A stretch of DNA of 64,000 nt from Coniella vitis. Taxonomy: Eukaryota; Ascomycota; Sordariomycetes; Diaporthales; Schizoparmaceae. Under the pieces are notes generated by a model. That model saw nothing but the letters and a program-made list of their open reading frames with translations. It did not search any database and was not told the DNA's origin. The DNA lies in assembly GCA_011317545.1 (NCBI GenBank), contig WUJK01000008.1, positions 186,001 to 250,000 on the forward strand, given 5' to 3'. The translations under genes and the position numbers were made by a program. Below, piece by piece: positions 50,884 through 62,595 of the stretch (the first letter of the stretch is position 1; every line of letters begins with the position of its first letter).

Positions 50884-50932
50884 AAATTAATTCAGGAATA
50901 AAATATAGGATAGTGAGCGCTGCAGACCTCCG
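50884..50932 (-). repeat. Right terminal inverted repeat of the transposon
   Basis: Reverse complement of the left repeat over 49 bp with two transitions. It is followed by TA and then normal-composition DNA. Confidence 0.9.
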
Positions 50933-50975
50933 TATAGGCCCTGTGAGTTCTTTCGATCTCCAGGTATCTGCCCTT

Positions 50976-51007
<32 letters not shown>

Positions 51008-52099
51008 TTTTTTTCTTTCTTTCTTTTCTTTTTTTGCCTCCTCGTCTGATGCACAATGATGGCGCCGACCTTGCTGTCTACCCAACCTGCAACAACAAAA
51101 AAGAGAGACACGGATGAAAAACAAATAGTAGACCAAGAAAGACGTCCAACAGGGCGGTTGCACAAAGACTCTCTGCCGCTCTGCCTGGGGCCCAAGCACA
51201 CACTGCCTCGTTGTTGCGTGTCACGAGCTGAAAAAGGCGGCGTCCCCACACTTTGGGTCATGAATGGCAGAGACCGCCAGTCCGCACAGCATTGCGTCTG
51301 CATTTCTTAGTCAGCCCCATCCCCATCGCTGTCCCGTCTTTGCCACGGAAGGGCTGCAAGTACCGAGGTGGCTGCTGCATCAGTTAGTTGCTGCAGCTGC
51401 TTACTACTTACATGGTAGGCGCTAATAAGGCTGGGTGGGGCGTAGCGCAGAACTGCACTTTCATCAAACGACACCGTTGGAAAGGGAAAAGATGCAATCA
51501 TCCAAACAGAGTTTCTACAACACGAACGGCAAAAAGAATATGGCAGCTGAAGGTCGTCATGGACCCTGACTGTTCCTTCGCAGCGTTCCAGTGCAGCCAA
51601 CAGCAATCTCCGTTTCTTCACCTGCTGGCATACGACGAGGCAGATACGTTGCCAAATGCAAAGCAACTCAACACATCACAACACAATTGCCCCATGTGGC
51701 AACCGTCCCTTGTTGAATGCAGTGCCTCTTTTGCTTGGCAAATCACCGGGCTGGGAGCAATTCCAAGGCATGTGCACTGCAGCGAACACGAACAGTGATG
51801 AACTGTGGCGGCTTAAGAAATATCAGCCTGAAAGCGCCCAGTTGACTCAAGGCACATGGTCAGAAAAGGGGACTGTTTTGTAGCAAGGAATTTGTTAGAA
51901 TTACTGGGTAACGGATGCTTATAGACCAGGGAGAAAAGAAAACAAAACAAAAAAGCACAAACAGGTAGTACAAAACGTGCTAGATGAACTCCTTGCACAC
52001 CCCCTCCACCCAAGGGGGGGGGGCGATGAAGCGGTAAAATCAAGTCAATTCTTTATCCAAGACCAAATCTCCCGATTCGCAGATGCACAGCACGCCACT
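50933..52099. other. Spacer between the transposon and ega3; may contain the former sph3 promoter
   Basis: About 1.2 kb of normal composition. A 70-bp T-rich tract (50969-51033) comes first, then unremarkable spacer ending in the ega3 3' region (poly-G near 52014). Before the insertion this DNA was directly upstream of sph3. A minus-strand open frame here (51303-50887) has a short hydrophobic run but no splice-linked continuation I can prove. Confidence 0.5.
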
Positions 52100-53405
52100 T
52101 CAAAATCCGTCGGTAATATAGGTTCGGTCATCGCAATATTGCACCCAGCCGCTAAGGTTCATGTACTTGATAACCGTGTTGAAGGCGTCTGCACCCGTCG
52201 AGATGCCAATGTCGCAGTACTCCGAGACAGTACTCTTGTTGAAGGCTGAAATGTCCGTGTCGTCATCGCCGGCTGGGTACTCAATGTGGAAGACGGGCTT
52301 GCTGGCGTTGGAAAAGCCCTCAAACGTGTCGCACTCGTCGTACTCGACACACTGTTCGTTGACAGAAAACTGCACATAATCAAGAACATCGTCAATAATG
52401 CCAGCTGCATTCTTGAGACCCGTCATGAGACCCCGCGAGGCTGCCGACGTAGCCAGGAACTTCATGAAACTGATCGAATCATCCTCGGAAAGGTCAAGAC
52501 CATTGTCATTGTCCTGATTTGCAGCAAAAACCATCAGTTATTAGGGCCCAAATATAATGATGCACGGCATGGGCACGAAAACTGAATATGCAATGGGCCG
52601 GAAGCAGCAGTGCCAGCCAAAGCACACTTACATATCCATCCACATTGTCGGGGTCAATGCCCGAACAATTCATCTGCGCAGCAATCTCAATGCGATCCAG
52701 CATTATCTGGCGCACATTGAGACTGTTGAGGTCGAGCCAGTACTCGCCCGGCCAGCCGTCGAGCTCGTTGCCCTTGTCATCGTCGGTGAATTTCCACGAG
52801 TCGGGCCTGTCAGGCTCATAGGAGCCAGCACTAAAGTAGCAAATCACGTGCATGCCTTGGGCGCGCAGCTTGTTGACGACACTGTTGTTTTGGTGGGCAA
52901 ACATATCAATGTCGTAGAGTGTCACGTTCGTTGCGCTGGCTGCATTCGGCGTCACAAGCTCGGTCGAGTCACTGTCGCTGCTGTCACTGTCCGCATCGTC
53001 ACTATCGCTTGTCGCCGTGTCATTTGCCAGCACCAGCGTCTCACTCAGCACAATCTGCCAGGGCAGGGTTGCGGCCAAGGTTGGCACAGAGCTGTTGGGT
53101 GAAGTAACATTAGGGCATAGGGTTGGATCAGGCGTATCTGTGCACGAGGCACCGCCTCCACCGTGGTGGTGCTTCTTCAAGCCAAGACCAAGACCAAGAC
53201 CAAGAGCAAGGGCGAGAATAACAACCACAGCAGCAATGGCAGCAGCAATCTTCTTCCAGCTGCGGTGCTGGTGCCGCACCGGGCCGCCATCGTCGAGAAC
53301 CTCGAACTTGTCATGCGGGGCCGACATGGCGGAACCGGAAGCCGAGCCCGTGAGACCGGCCTCGTGCGTGTGCGTATGCGTAGCAGGAGAAATACCACTG
53401 GACAT
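52100..53405 (-). CDS. ega3: Ega3-like endo-alpha-1,4-galactosaminidase (GH114), type II membrane protein
   Basis: Exons 53405-52632 and 52513-52100 join in phase around a 119-bp intron (GTAAGT donor, CTAAT/CTGAT branch region, AATCAG acceptor) and give 395 residues. A cytosolic N-tail with a His-Thr repeat precedes a TM anchor at about residues 49-75 (AAIAAVVVILALALGLG). A Ser/Asp-rich stalk follows, then the GH114 domain from about 110. Motifs include DIDMFAHQN, VICYFSAGSYE, the GIDPDNVDGY loop (Asp251/253/256) and FHIEY (Glu336); an acidic pair from the last two is probably catalytic. In A. fumigatus, Ega3 cleaves alpha-1,4-linked galactosamine, including the deacetylated part of GAG. N-glycosylation sequons and Cys residues fit an extracellular catalytic domain. 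It is divergent from agd3 and lies just beyond the transposon. Confidence 0.9.
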
Positions 53406-56400
53406 CGTATGCCAGACAAGAAAGAGAGAAAAAATGGGGCCTGCTGGGAAGGAGATTCGATCGGATTGGATCAAATCGACGGTGATTGATGTTGGAGGAT
53501 GGGATGGCCGCGCTGGGACGTGGGGCGCGCAGCGATTCGGCTTGTCGTACAAGGAACCAGGAAAAACCAATATTCTGGAATCAAGAGGCGCTCTTGCGCT
53601 GCAGGCAACTGGCCGAGGCCCCAAGCGAGCTGAGGCAAAGCAAGGCTCGACGATAGCCGAGCAGGCGGCGGAACGAAGGAGGTTGACCGAGACTCGGGGA
53701 GCGGGTTGCGGGGAGCGGGTGCCGGTTTCGGTGCCGGTGGCCAGGCTACGCTGCAAGGCTGCCAGTCTAAAAGGGTAAGAACGAGTGAGAGCGAGACTTT
53801 GACTCGGAAAACGAGGATAATGGGCAGGAGAAACCCGAGGTTGATGTCATGCGACTTCCACTTTAAACTTGCAAACCTGCAGGCAGCGAGTGGACGGAGC
53901 AAAGCTTATTCTTCTGGGCTGCTCTTGCCTCCTTCTTTGCGGCCCATGAGCCCCCCTTTTTGAGCAAGGAGCGCTGCTTTCTTAGGCGCGAGGCCTCGCC
54001 AGCGGGGGGACGAGCGGATGCAGTGCGCACCGCGTTAGAGAGGCCTTGGCACGCTTACGCCCAGGCCAGCCCAGCAACTGTTGCGCTCAGTCCTGAGCGA
54101 ATCATTTCCTTTGTACTTGGGTGGTTTTAGTGTACCATGGAGTCCATTCAGTGCAATACTAGGCTTGCCGCACCATGTGCACAGCCCGGAAGCAGAAGCA
54201 GAACCCCAGCGCAGCGCCAGCGCAGGGCCAGCCCAGCCCAGATGCGCCGTGGCCCGCCGAGCATGAAGCAGAACGAACAACACATCAGCCCGAGGCATTC
54301 AAGTCAGGTTACATAATACAGTGTTAGGAACAGAGCCGAAGAATCAAAGTCAAGCACAAAAAGAAAAAAAAGAGAGAGAAGAGAACGAGCGAGCAGAGTT
54401 GACCAAACAGTGAGGTAAGGGTCAAAGCGCGAAAGAAGGCGTCGAGATCGTATCCTCCATCAAGCCAGGCAAGCCACAGCAGGCTAGAGGCGCTGCAATT
54501 TCCGCGAGTTTCGCTGAGCGCAGCAGCGGCGTCTTGATCCTCTAATATGCAGAACCAGCGCAGAAGTAGGTCTCGTACTCCTTCCTCTCTTCCACCGTCC
54601 AAAACAACCCAGTCGCCCAGCCGGCAAGGCGCTGCAGTGGCTGCAGTAAGCTTTGAGGCCCTGGCGTCAGATCCAAGAGAATGAAGCTTATATTTGAAGA
54701 TGCACGTGAGGATGGGAGCAGCAGAGCAAGCACAGCGGGCACCTAAGTACCTGCGCGCGCTCGTTACATCGTAATTGGAGTACTATAGTATCCATCTGCT
54801 ACTATGTACATAGGTAATTGATGTACAATAGTAGCAGGGCAAGAACTTGAGTACTTGGGTACCCGGGTACAGAGATACTTGAATATCCATGTGCGGTGCC
54901 TGGGTGCCTTGCGGACAGACGCACAACCCCGTGCAACACGAAACGAGTGCCAGAAGGACACAAAAACGAAAATAGGCACTTGTCCCAAAGAGGAAAGGAG
55001 CAGCACATGAAGTCGAATTTGAGTAGTGGCCCCGCTAGCCCACCCCCGGAACAAAAATCCAGGCCTCTCAGGAAAATGCAGAATACAGGCCATGAGGCCC
55101 TTGCGGCGATCGCACGCCCTTGCACGTATCCGAGCATGGCCAAGTACCTCTCATGCATGTAAGCGAAGCCAAGGGCCAGCAGCTACAGTCACTCGCTGAA
55201 TCAGTCAGTGAATCGTACCACCCGCTTGGCTGGATAGTACCCGGAGTACGTAGCGAGTGCCGCGTCCAGTACCTTTGTACCTTCGCCCCTTCTTTTTCTT
55301 TTCTTCCCCTCCTTTCCTCCCTCTCTTCAGCTTGCCATGGTTTCACGGCATGTCAGGAAGACAAAGGCTAGCGGTTCTGAGCTGCCCTGTCGCCGAAGCT
55401 CAAGCTCACCGACTGAAAACTGGCAGGCAGGCAGGTCAGACAGAAAACGGAAAAAGACGGGCAAAAGAGCCGCGCGCTGTTCCATCTCCAGCGGCTGGCC
55501 ATGCAGCAGTTGCCCAGCCTGAGGTACAGAGCACCTCTAGCGTGAATGCCCTGGCAGGTTGGCGGGTTGCTGCTGACGCGCTGCAGATGCAGCTCAGACC
55601 CTCTGACGGCAGGGCTCGCCCGCTGAGCCCGCTAAGCCAGCACTTCAATACGGGCTTCCTGCTTGGCTAAACCCACTTTTGCCGGGTCTAGGAGATGCAT
55701 TTCTTATTTTGGGTTTGGATTTTGCTCTCGTTCAACCCATCAACCCACCCACCGCCGGCAGCACACCCCCCGTTCAGCAAACGAAACAGAGCGAGAGCCC
55801 CAGTAAAACAAGAGAAAAGAGCTAAGGTTACCAGTCAAGCCTAATTTGGGCTTGTTTTCCGCGACGCGAGGCTGTCCAGGTACCGTTGATCGCCACTCTG
55901 TGTGGGCTAAACAACCGCAAAGCATCCCTTGGCTGACAGTCGGGTGCAGATACAACAGTACCATGTAGTCGCCTTGGCTGTTGCCGTGCTGCAGTGGTCG
56001 TCGTCCACGTGTTGGTGCTGCTGCTGGTGGTGGCGGTGGGTGACAGCCAAACAGTGCGACTCTGGGGCTCCTCTCTGAGAAGTGCTGCCTTGGCATTATT
56101 GACGGTCCTTTTGGACTGCCACGCCTTGACTTGGCTCGGCTATCGTGATCAGGCAGCTGCTACTGCTGGCGCTGGTGCTCGCTCAGCTCGGCTCTAGAAG
56201 AGGGCCCAGCTCATCTCCCTTGATCTCCACGAAGCTGGCCTTACTGGGCAAACGGCGATCTCCAGCGCTGGGTCTGGTGGCCAACACCCCCCTTGCACTC
56301 CGTCATCTCAACGTTTGGGCCGGGAACCGAGGATCAGACGCAAAGCAAAAGAAGGGAGAGAGAGCGCAAAGGCAAAGGCAATGCTCTGCTCTCTGGAGGT

Positions 56401-57579
56401 GCAAGTCATGGCGTGGTGCTGCAACGACTTGCGAGGTACGCTGGCGAGGGCCGCCATCCACGGCCTTTTCCAAGCAGTAAAGCCTCAAACACACGTTACT
56501 CTGGGCGTGTAATGTCAAGAGAGCTGCTACTGCTGGCTGCTGCCGCTCTACTATGCAACTCATCCTCGTGGGCTGGCATACGAAGCCGGACCATCTGTCC
56601 TGGCACTCACACACTCTCTCGTTCTCACACCCACGCGCACAAATCCACACTACTGACATGTTGTTGCTCTTTTGCTAGTAGGTCGACGTGTCGTTGACCT
56701 GCAGCTTGGTGTGCTTGACTGTCTGTGCGTGCGTGCTGCTGCTGCTGCTGCTTTGCTTGCAAGGCTGTCTTGCCGCCTGAGATCATCTCCTTCTCTCTGA
56801 CCACGCCCCTTCACGCCCCCCCCCCCCTCCCCTTCCCTAGTGCCGGGATGCTCAGGCGCCCCACTTTGTCAATTTATTTCCAGTCATGTTCTTACATCCG
56901 TAATATGTAAGTAGTACTGTTGCTTGTCGTTTCGTATTTGCGCTGCAGGACCCGGAGAGATCTGGGCGCTATCGCGTGACGGAGCCGAACTGGGACTGGG
57001 CCTGGGTCCTGGGTCCTCCGTCAACCCCCAAGGGCGTCGAATAGTCTGGGCGGCCCTCTTTTCGCACTGGACCACTTCTTCAGCCGCGGCGAACAGATCT
57101 GGAGCCAGTGTAAGACGAGTGTCTTTGGCTCCCTAACCCAGCCAGCCTCATCCTTCACCTCGAACCACCTCCCAGCTGGGCTCTCCACCCCCTCCAGTAC
57201 ACAAGCCTGTGGGTGCTTGTCCCAAAAAGGGGTGTCACTCGTCCAACCTGGCCGACTTTATAACCCCGTCGCCCGCAATCTCCTTTGGGCCCAAGCAGAC
57301 CTCTTTTTTTTTCGGTTTCCCATGTCCCCCAGCCAACTACGGTCGTCCTAGGGCAGACCTTACCTCTCTCGTTATTACACAACTCTCGCAGAACCCATCC
57401 CACCCTCGCTCCATCTTATTGGGTCAGCCTGCTGCTCGCTACGCCTGCTGACCTCCTCCCGACGTTTTTTGTATGATATCTTGTTGATATCTCTGGTTCG
57501 CTCGCTTTTGTCTTTCTGCTGCTCGGGGCCAATCTTCTATTTTATTATCTAATAAGGCTTGGTGAACTTCTCTGGAAGG
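53406..57579. promoter_or_regulatory. 4.2-kb shared upstream region of ega3 and agd3
   Basis: ega3 reads left and agd3 reads right, so both promoters lie here. No supportable gene is present. The stretch includes a GTACTATGTACATAG-like word near 54800, a poly-C run near 56817-56827, and a CT-rich leader (57300-57560) immediately before agd3. Confidence 0.55.
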
Positions 57580-59906
57580 ATGAAGTTCTTTTCTACAGCG
57601 CTTCTGGCGCTGCAGGCGAGCGCTGCTGCCGCCGCCCTTACCGTGTCAAACACCATCTTGGTGTTTGCTCGCGACTCGGCCTCTGCCACGGTAGCCACCC
57701 TGGGTTTTCAGGGCTACGGTATCCCATACGAGACTGTCATTGTGCCGCAGTCTGGTGCAGCCCTGCCTACCCTCAACTCATCGGCGACCAATGGAAACTA
57801 TGGAGGTATCCTGATCTTGGGGGAGGTCTCGTACCAATACTCGACCGGCTTCATGAGTGCCCTAACAACCTCGCAAATGAACGCTCTCTACGCTTACCAG
57901 CTGGCCTTCGGTGTCCGCATGGTTCGTTTGGATGTCTTCCCCTCGCCTGATCTTGGTAGGTGTTTTTTTCTTCTTTTTGGGGGGGTTCTTGTCGACAAGC
58001 GGAACGCAATCCATATTAATGCGGAATACACAAAACAGGTGTCACCACTGCCATCTCTGGCTCCGGATGCTGTGACGCTGGCGTTGAGCAATATATTAGA
58101 ATCAACGACTCGAGCGCTTTCCCCACTGCTAACCTCAAGATGTAAGTCTGCCTTGTGGTGGCGTATGGATGGGAATATCTCCGAGCCTGTCGTGAAATAT
58201 CGAGGTCTGTGAAAGGATACTGACAACACGTATCATGCATCATAGTGGTGTCAATGTAAGCACTTCTGGCCTATACCACTACCCTGCCGTCATTACCAAC
58301 TCGAGCATTGCCACGCCTATTGCAAGCTTCGATCCTGCTGGATCCTTCACCACCCAGACCACCGCTGCCGTGATCAACAATATTGGCGGCCGCCAGCAGA
58401 TGGTTTGGTTCATCAGCTGGGCGACCGACTGGTCCCAGACCTCCAACTACTTGCAGCACGCCTACATCCACTGGATCACCCGCGGTCTCTTTGTCGGCAA
58501 GCGCAAGGTCTACCTCAACACCCAGGTCGACGACATGCACCTGGCCACCGACATGTACTACCCTAACGGCAGCACCTTCCGTATCCGCCCTTCGGACTTG
58601 GACGCCATAGCTGCTTGGCAGACAAATATCAACACCCGTCTCCCTGCTGGCTCCAACTACTTTGTCGAGATTGGCCACAACGGTAACGGCGACATTGACA
58701 ACGCTACCGATACTGTCACCGATACCACTACCTGCATCCCGGCCGCTGCTGTCGACTATACTTCTCCCCCGGATACGGCTCTCGAGTTCTTCAAGCCCAA
58801 GGGCACCGGTACTGATCTGTGGCCTGAGAGCTGGATTAGCTATAACTGGTCGCTGAACTGTGCCCTGGTCGACGACGTTGCCACCTGGTTCTACAAAAAC
58901 CCCAACACGTTCGCTGCTATTTCCCACACTTTCTCGCACGAAGAGCTGAACAATGCTACATACCACGATGCTAGCCGTGAGATCTTCTTCAACATTGCTT
59001 GGCTGAAGCAGATTGGCCTGTGGAACTCGAACAGGTTCTCGGCTTCCGGTATTATTCCCCCAGCTATTACTGGTCTCCACAACCCGGATGCACTCCAGGC
59101 TTGGTGGGACAACGGCATTCGCTACGTCGTCGGTGACAACACCCGTCCTGTCCTCCGTAACCAGAATAACACCTTCTACCCCTTAATCAGCACTGCCGCC
59201 GGCAACGGTTTCGACGGTATGGTTATTATTCCTCGTTGGGCTACTACTATGTACTACAACTGCGATACTGCAGAGTGTACTACCAAGGAGTGGATCGATA
59301 CCTCTAGCGCTACCGGTACTTTCGTCAACTTGCTTATCGACGCAAAGTTGACCAACTCGCGCTACCTGCTCGGTCTGCACCCGGACCCTTACATGTTCCA
59401 CCAGGCTAACCTCCGCAATGGCGACGTCGACACCTGGACTGTTGGTCCTATTACGGGCAAACTATCTCTTATTGAGATTTGGGTCGAGACCGTTACTCAG
59501 GAGGTCCAGCGTCTGACCAACTGGCCCATCTTCTCTATGAAGCACGACGACATTGGTGTTTACTTTGTCAACAAGATGACTCTTGAGTAAGTCACTGACT
59601 CGGCCCGTTTCCCTCCTCTAGATCACAAAGGGCAAAGAACATGTACTAACGTGCGGCCTTCACAGCGCTTGTAAACCCAATCTTGTCTACAACTACTCTG
59701 ACGACGGCAAGACCATCACCTCCGTCACTGTCACCGCCAACTCCAACACGTGCTCTGTGCCCGTTCCCGTCACCTTCCCCGGAACTGCCACCCCTTCGGT
59801 CAGCGGCGGCACGACGGACCAGAACGGTACCGAGCCTCTGATTTACTACACCCCCATGACTGGCAGCAGCGTGACCTACACACTGGGCTCTGCCGTTACC
59901 GTCTAA
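57580..59906 (+). CDS. agd3: Agd3-like secreted GAG deacetylase (CE18)
   Basis: Four exons (57580-57955, 58039-58141, 58246-59586, 59666-59906) join in phase across introns of 83, 104 and 79 bp; introns 2 and 3 have CTGAC and CTAAC branch sites. The product has 686 residues. A signal peptide (MKFFSTALLALQASAAAAA) starts it, followed by an N-terminal domain with TTAISGSGCCDAG. The catalytic domain has the metal-site pattern of a CE4-like deacetylase: Asp255-Asp256 in NTQVDDMHLA and His387-x3-His391 in ISHTFSHEE. A beta-rich C-terminal part follows. In A. fumigatus, Agd3 (founding CE18, with a CBM87) removes acetyl groups from GalNAc in GAG, making it cationic and able to adhere. Exon 3 uses mostly C-ending optimal codons, which suggests high expression. 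Confidence 0.93.
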
Positions 59907-61515
59907 AGATGAGACCGATCTCGTCACCATAATACCCAGAATGGTTTTTGGAAGGAGAGCTTTTTCTGCTTCTCAACTCAACGAGGGGAGGCATGTGTAG
60001 TGTAGCAACCATAGTGTCTTTACTCGAGTTTTCTTTTTGTGTATGGTCGTTTGCAAAAATTTTGAGGATTGAGGACGCGAGAGAGACACGTTTGTGGGGG
60101 TCGCCACAGTGGGAACGTTCGTTGTTGATAATGTAGTCACGCTATACAGATATACCATGACAGTTCAAGCAAGCAGAACCCATCACAAAAAGGAAACATG
60201 GCATTTAAGCATGAAGGGGAGGGAGGGGCCGATAGGATTTTTTTCATGTGATGAAAGAATGAAGAAAAATGAACTGATCCCAATCTCTCATTTCTTTTCT
60301 TTTCTAAATAGAAATCGAAGTAAATCGTTCATGTTATCTGAAAGCAAGACAATTGACAGTATCTGAGAAACAAGATTCATATTGCATTGGGTGTCTATTC
60401 TTTATAGCTACTATGCTGTAGGAATTTGCAAGTATGCTAGCCTGGGTTTTTGTGTAAACAATTTTTAAATGGTGCACGTAGTCTAAATAGAGTTGTCGAT
60501 CTAACGACCGTTTAAAAGATCACGTTACTGTGCTTGCTACCTTAGTCTTCAAACAGTGGGAAGCTTGTTGTGGAAAGCTTTTATCGCTTGGTGGTCATTG
60601 CTGTGATGATCATGACTGCAAATACTTTAGTTCGAGGAACCACCATGCAGAGAAAGGATATAAATAAAATAAAAAAGACCATGCATACTTGGCACGAATT
60701 GGATGGAGAGGGATTGCGCATTGACCATAAATGTTACAAGAGACCACGCTTCTCTGCTCGATGTGCGGTGGTCGAGATTCTCGTGAACGTTTCGTAAATG
60801 CACAGAAGGAAGAAAGAAAGGAAAAAGGAAAAAAAAAAATTAAGATATTACAAATCAGAGCAGGGAGGACAGAGATTCAAGGTCCAAGGTCCAAGGGCAC
60901 GGATTACTATCTGCTTGGCTGGAGGCAATGACGGGTTTTCTCATACTGAATTACTAGCAGTAGTAAGTAGTAGTGTTGGATAAAATTGCAAGAGAGACCT
61001 TTGTTTTGTGCCCACATCCAGCTGCTTAGTGCAAATTGGCAATACGCCTTCGCTTTCACATTCCGAGCGTGTAGCGAGGCTTAGGTCACGATGGACAGTT
61101 GGTAGTTACTCTATGCCCTTCACCTCTTTGTTGTTCCAATGGGACGGACCCCTTTCGGTCATTCTATGGTCAATTCATAAATGAATGGGTCAAAAAGATA
61201 TCAGCACCAAATAGCGGACTTATGCTAACACGATGATAGATAGACAGGCCGTTGAGTAGGTAAAGTAAATCTTGAAAACAAAATCCAAGCTGCCATGTTC
61301 CCCCGCCAGGTCATTTTCAAATCTCTGCATATGAATTTTACGTGTCCGCCTGTGTGAGAGATGATCGTACGTCATGTACTATATGTGATATGTAAAAACG
61401 ATATTGTGGTATGGGTCGAGCTGAACTCTTGTGTGTTTCTACACGGCGTTCGTGTCTATAATAACCCGAGGTATAAGTGGACGCTGACACGACGATTCGT
61501 CGACGCGGTGCTGAT

Positions 61516-61532
61516 GGGGGGGGGGGGGGGGG
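61516..61532. repeat. Poly-G run (17 bp)
   Basis: Uninterrupted G homopolymer in spacer DNA. Confidence 0.85.
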
Positions 61533-62595
61533 AAGAGAGGAGATTTGAAATATCTTGATTTGAATTGTGATTCATCAGGCACCGCCCAGAAGGGTAGGGG
61601 AAGGGGTTTGTATTGACAAATCGATGATGAGGGCTTGTAGCTTCAAGGTGTCGGCTCCGATTCTCTTTATTCTATATCGATTCGTGTTTTCTCTAATAAA
61701 ATGGCTTTTGGCGTCCATAGCCGGCTGGATGGCTTCACGGAGTGTATCGTGCGCCAGTTTACCAGATACTACTGCAGGAACTCGCCCAACAGGTGTGAGT
61801 TAGGATCCACTACATCTAGATGGTTCTATATTGCACCCAAGAGGCTGGCTTGGTTTTGGTTAGGGTGATGCTATCCGGGGGTCAAACTGACGTGTCTGTG
61901 CCATATGCGCGACAAGATTGGAGATACATGTATACATGTGTAGGTAATTCTCTGTAGATTGAGGTTAAAAAGGGAGTCATTGAGAACGAAGCGAAGCAGC
62001 TTTGCCAAGTTGTGCGAATGTTTGTAGTTAGTTGTGCATCCAAAATCTCAGATCAGTATCTGCAATACTATTGATACCGCGTCGTCACTCTTCAGCTACT
62101 GTGTAGTAAAAGTAGAGAGCACTGAATGAAGCCTGAAACGACAGACCAACGACAACGTAATCTGTAGCCGTTCTCCAGAAAGGACCTCTGCAAGTTTTTG
62201 GACGCCAATATTTCTTTCGATTTGTTGTGGAAGCAAGCAAGGGGACGGGTCTGCTTTCTGGAGAGAGGAGTCATGAGAACGATTCTGACGATGAAGGGGT
62301 GGCGGGCGGCTATCAGACGGCCCAATGCGTTGGTGATGAGAGTATCCCAAAGACTGCATTAGACTGGCTTCATAGGAATGAAGTAGCAAAGGGCAGCCGC
62401 TCTAGGTTGTTTGGTTCCCTACTGTACGGAGGCTGGTGGGGAAGAAGGGGGCAGTGAGTGATGGAATACTTGCATGATTTTTGGTACTCAAGGGATTGTA
62501 GATGAGGAAATAGTGACGAGAAGATTGCATGGCATATCTCGCATTGGTGTCCTTTTGCAAAGCTTCCAAGACATTCGAGATTTTGTGTGACCTAG

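Larger units (their letters stand above)
39634..50932. mobile_element. 11.3-kb RIP-inactivated DNA transposon with terminal inverted repeats
   Basis: The block is bounded by 49-bp inverted repeats (39634-39682 and 50884-50932) that differ at two positions. TA lies immediately outside both ends (39632-39633 and 50933-50934), a probable target-site duplication. The interior is very AT-rich. Between about 39740 and 50735 I find only a handful of CpA or TpG dinucleotides (41107, 41461, 45794, 49671), while CpG, CpC and CpT remain. This is the CpA-to-TpA signature of fungal RIP. As a result TAA and TAG stops break every frame and no intact gene is left. Purine-rich, Lys/Glu-encoding stretches on the plus strand suggest former coding sequence. 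I cannot assign the superfamily: TA duplication suggests a Tc1/mariner-like mechanism, but the size is far larger, so nested insertions or another class are possible. Confidence 0.85.

Noticed and set aside
58271..59080. 269-codon minus-strand open frame over agd3
   Set aside because: Antisense to the deacetylase exon; Val/Gly/Asp-rich shadow.
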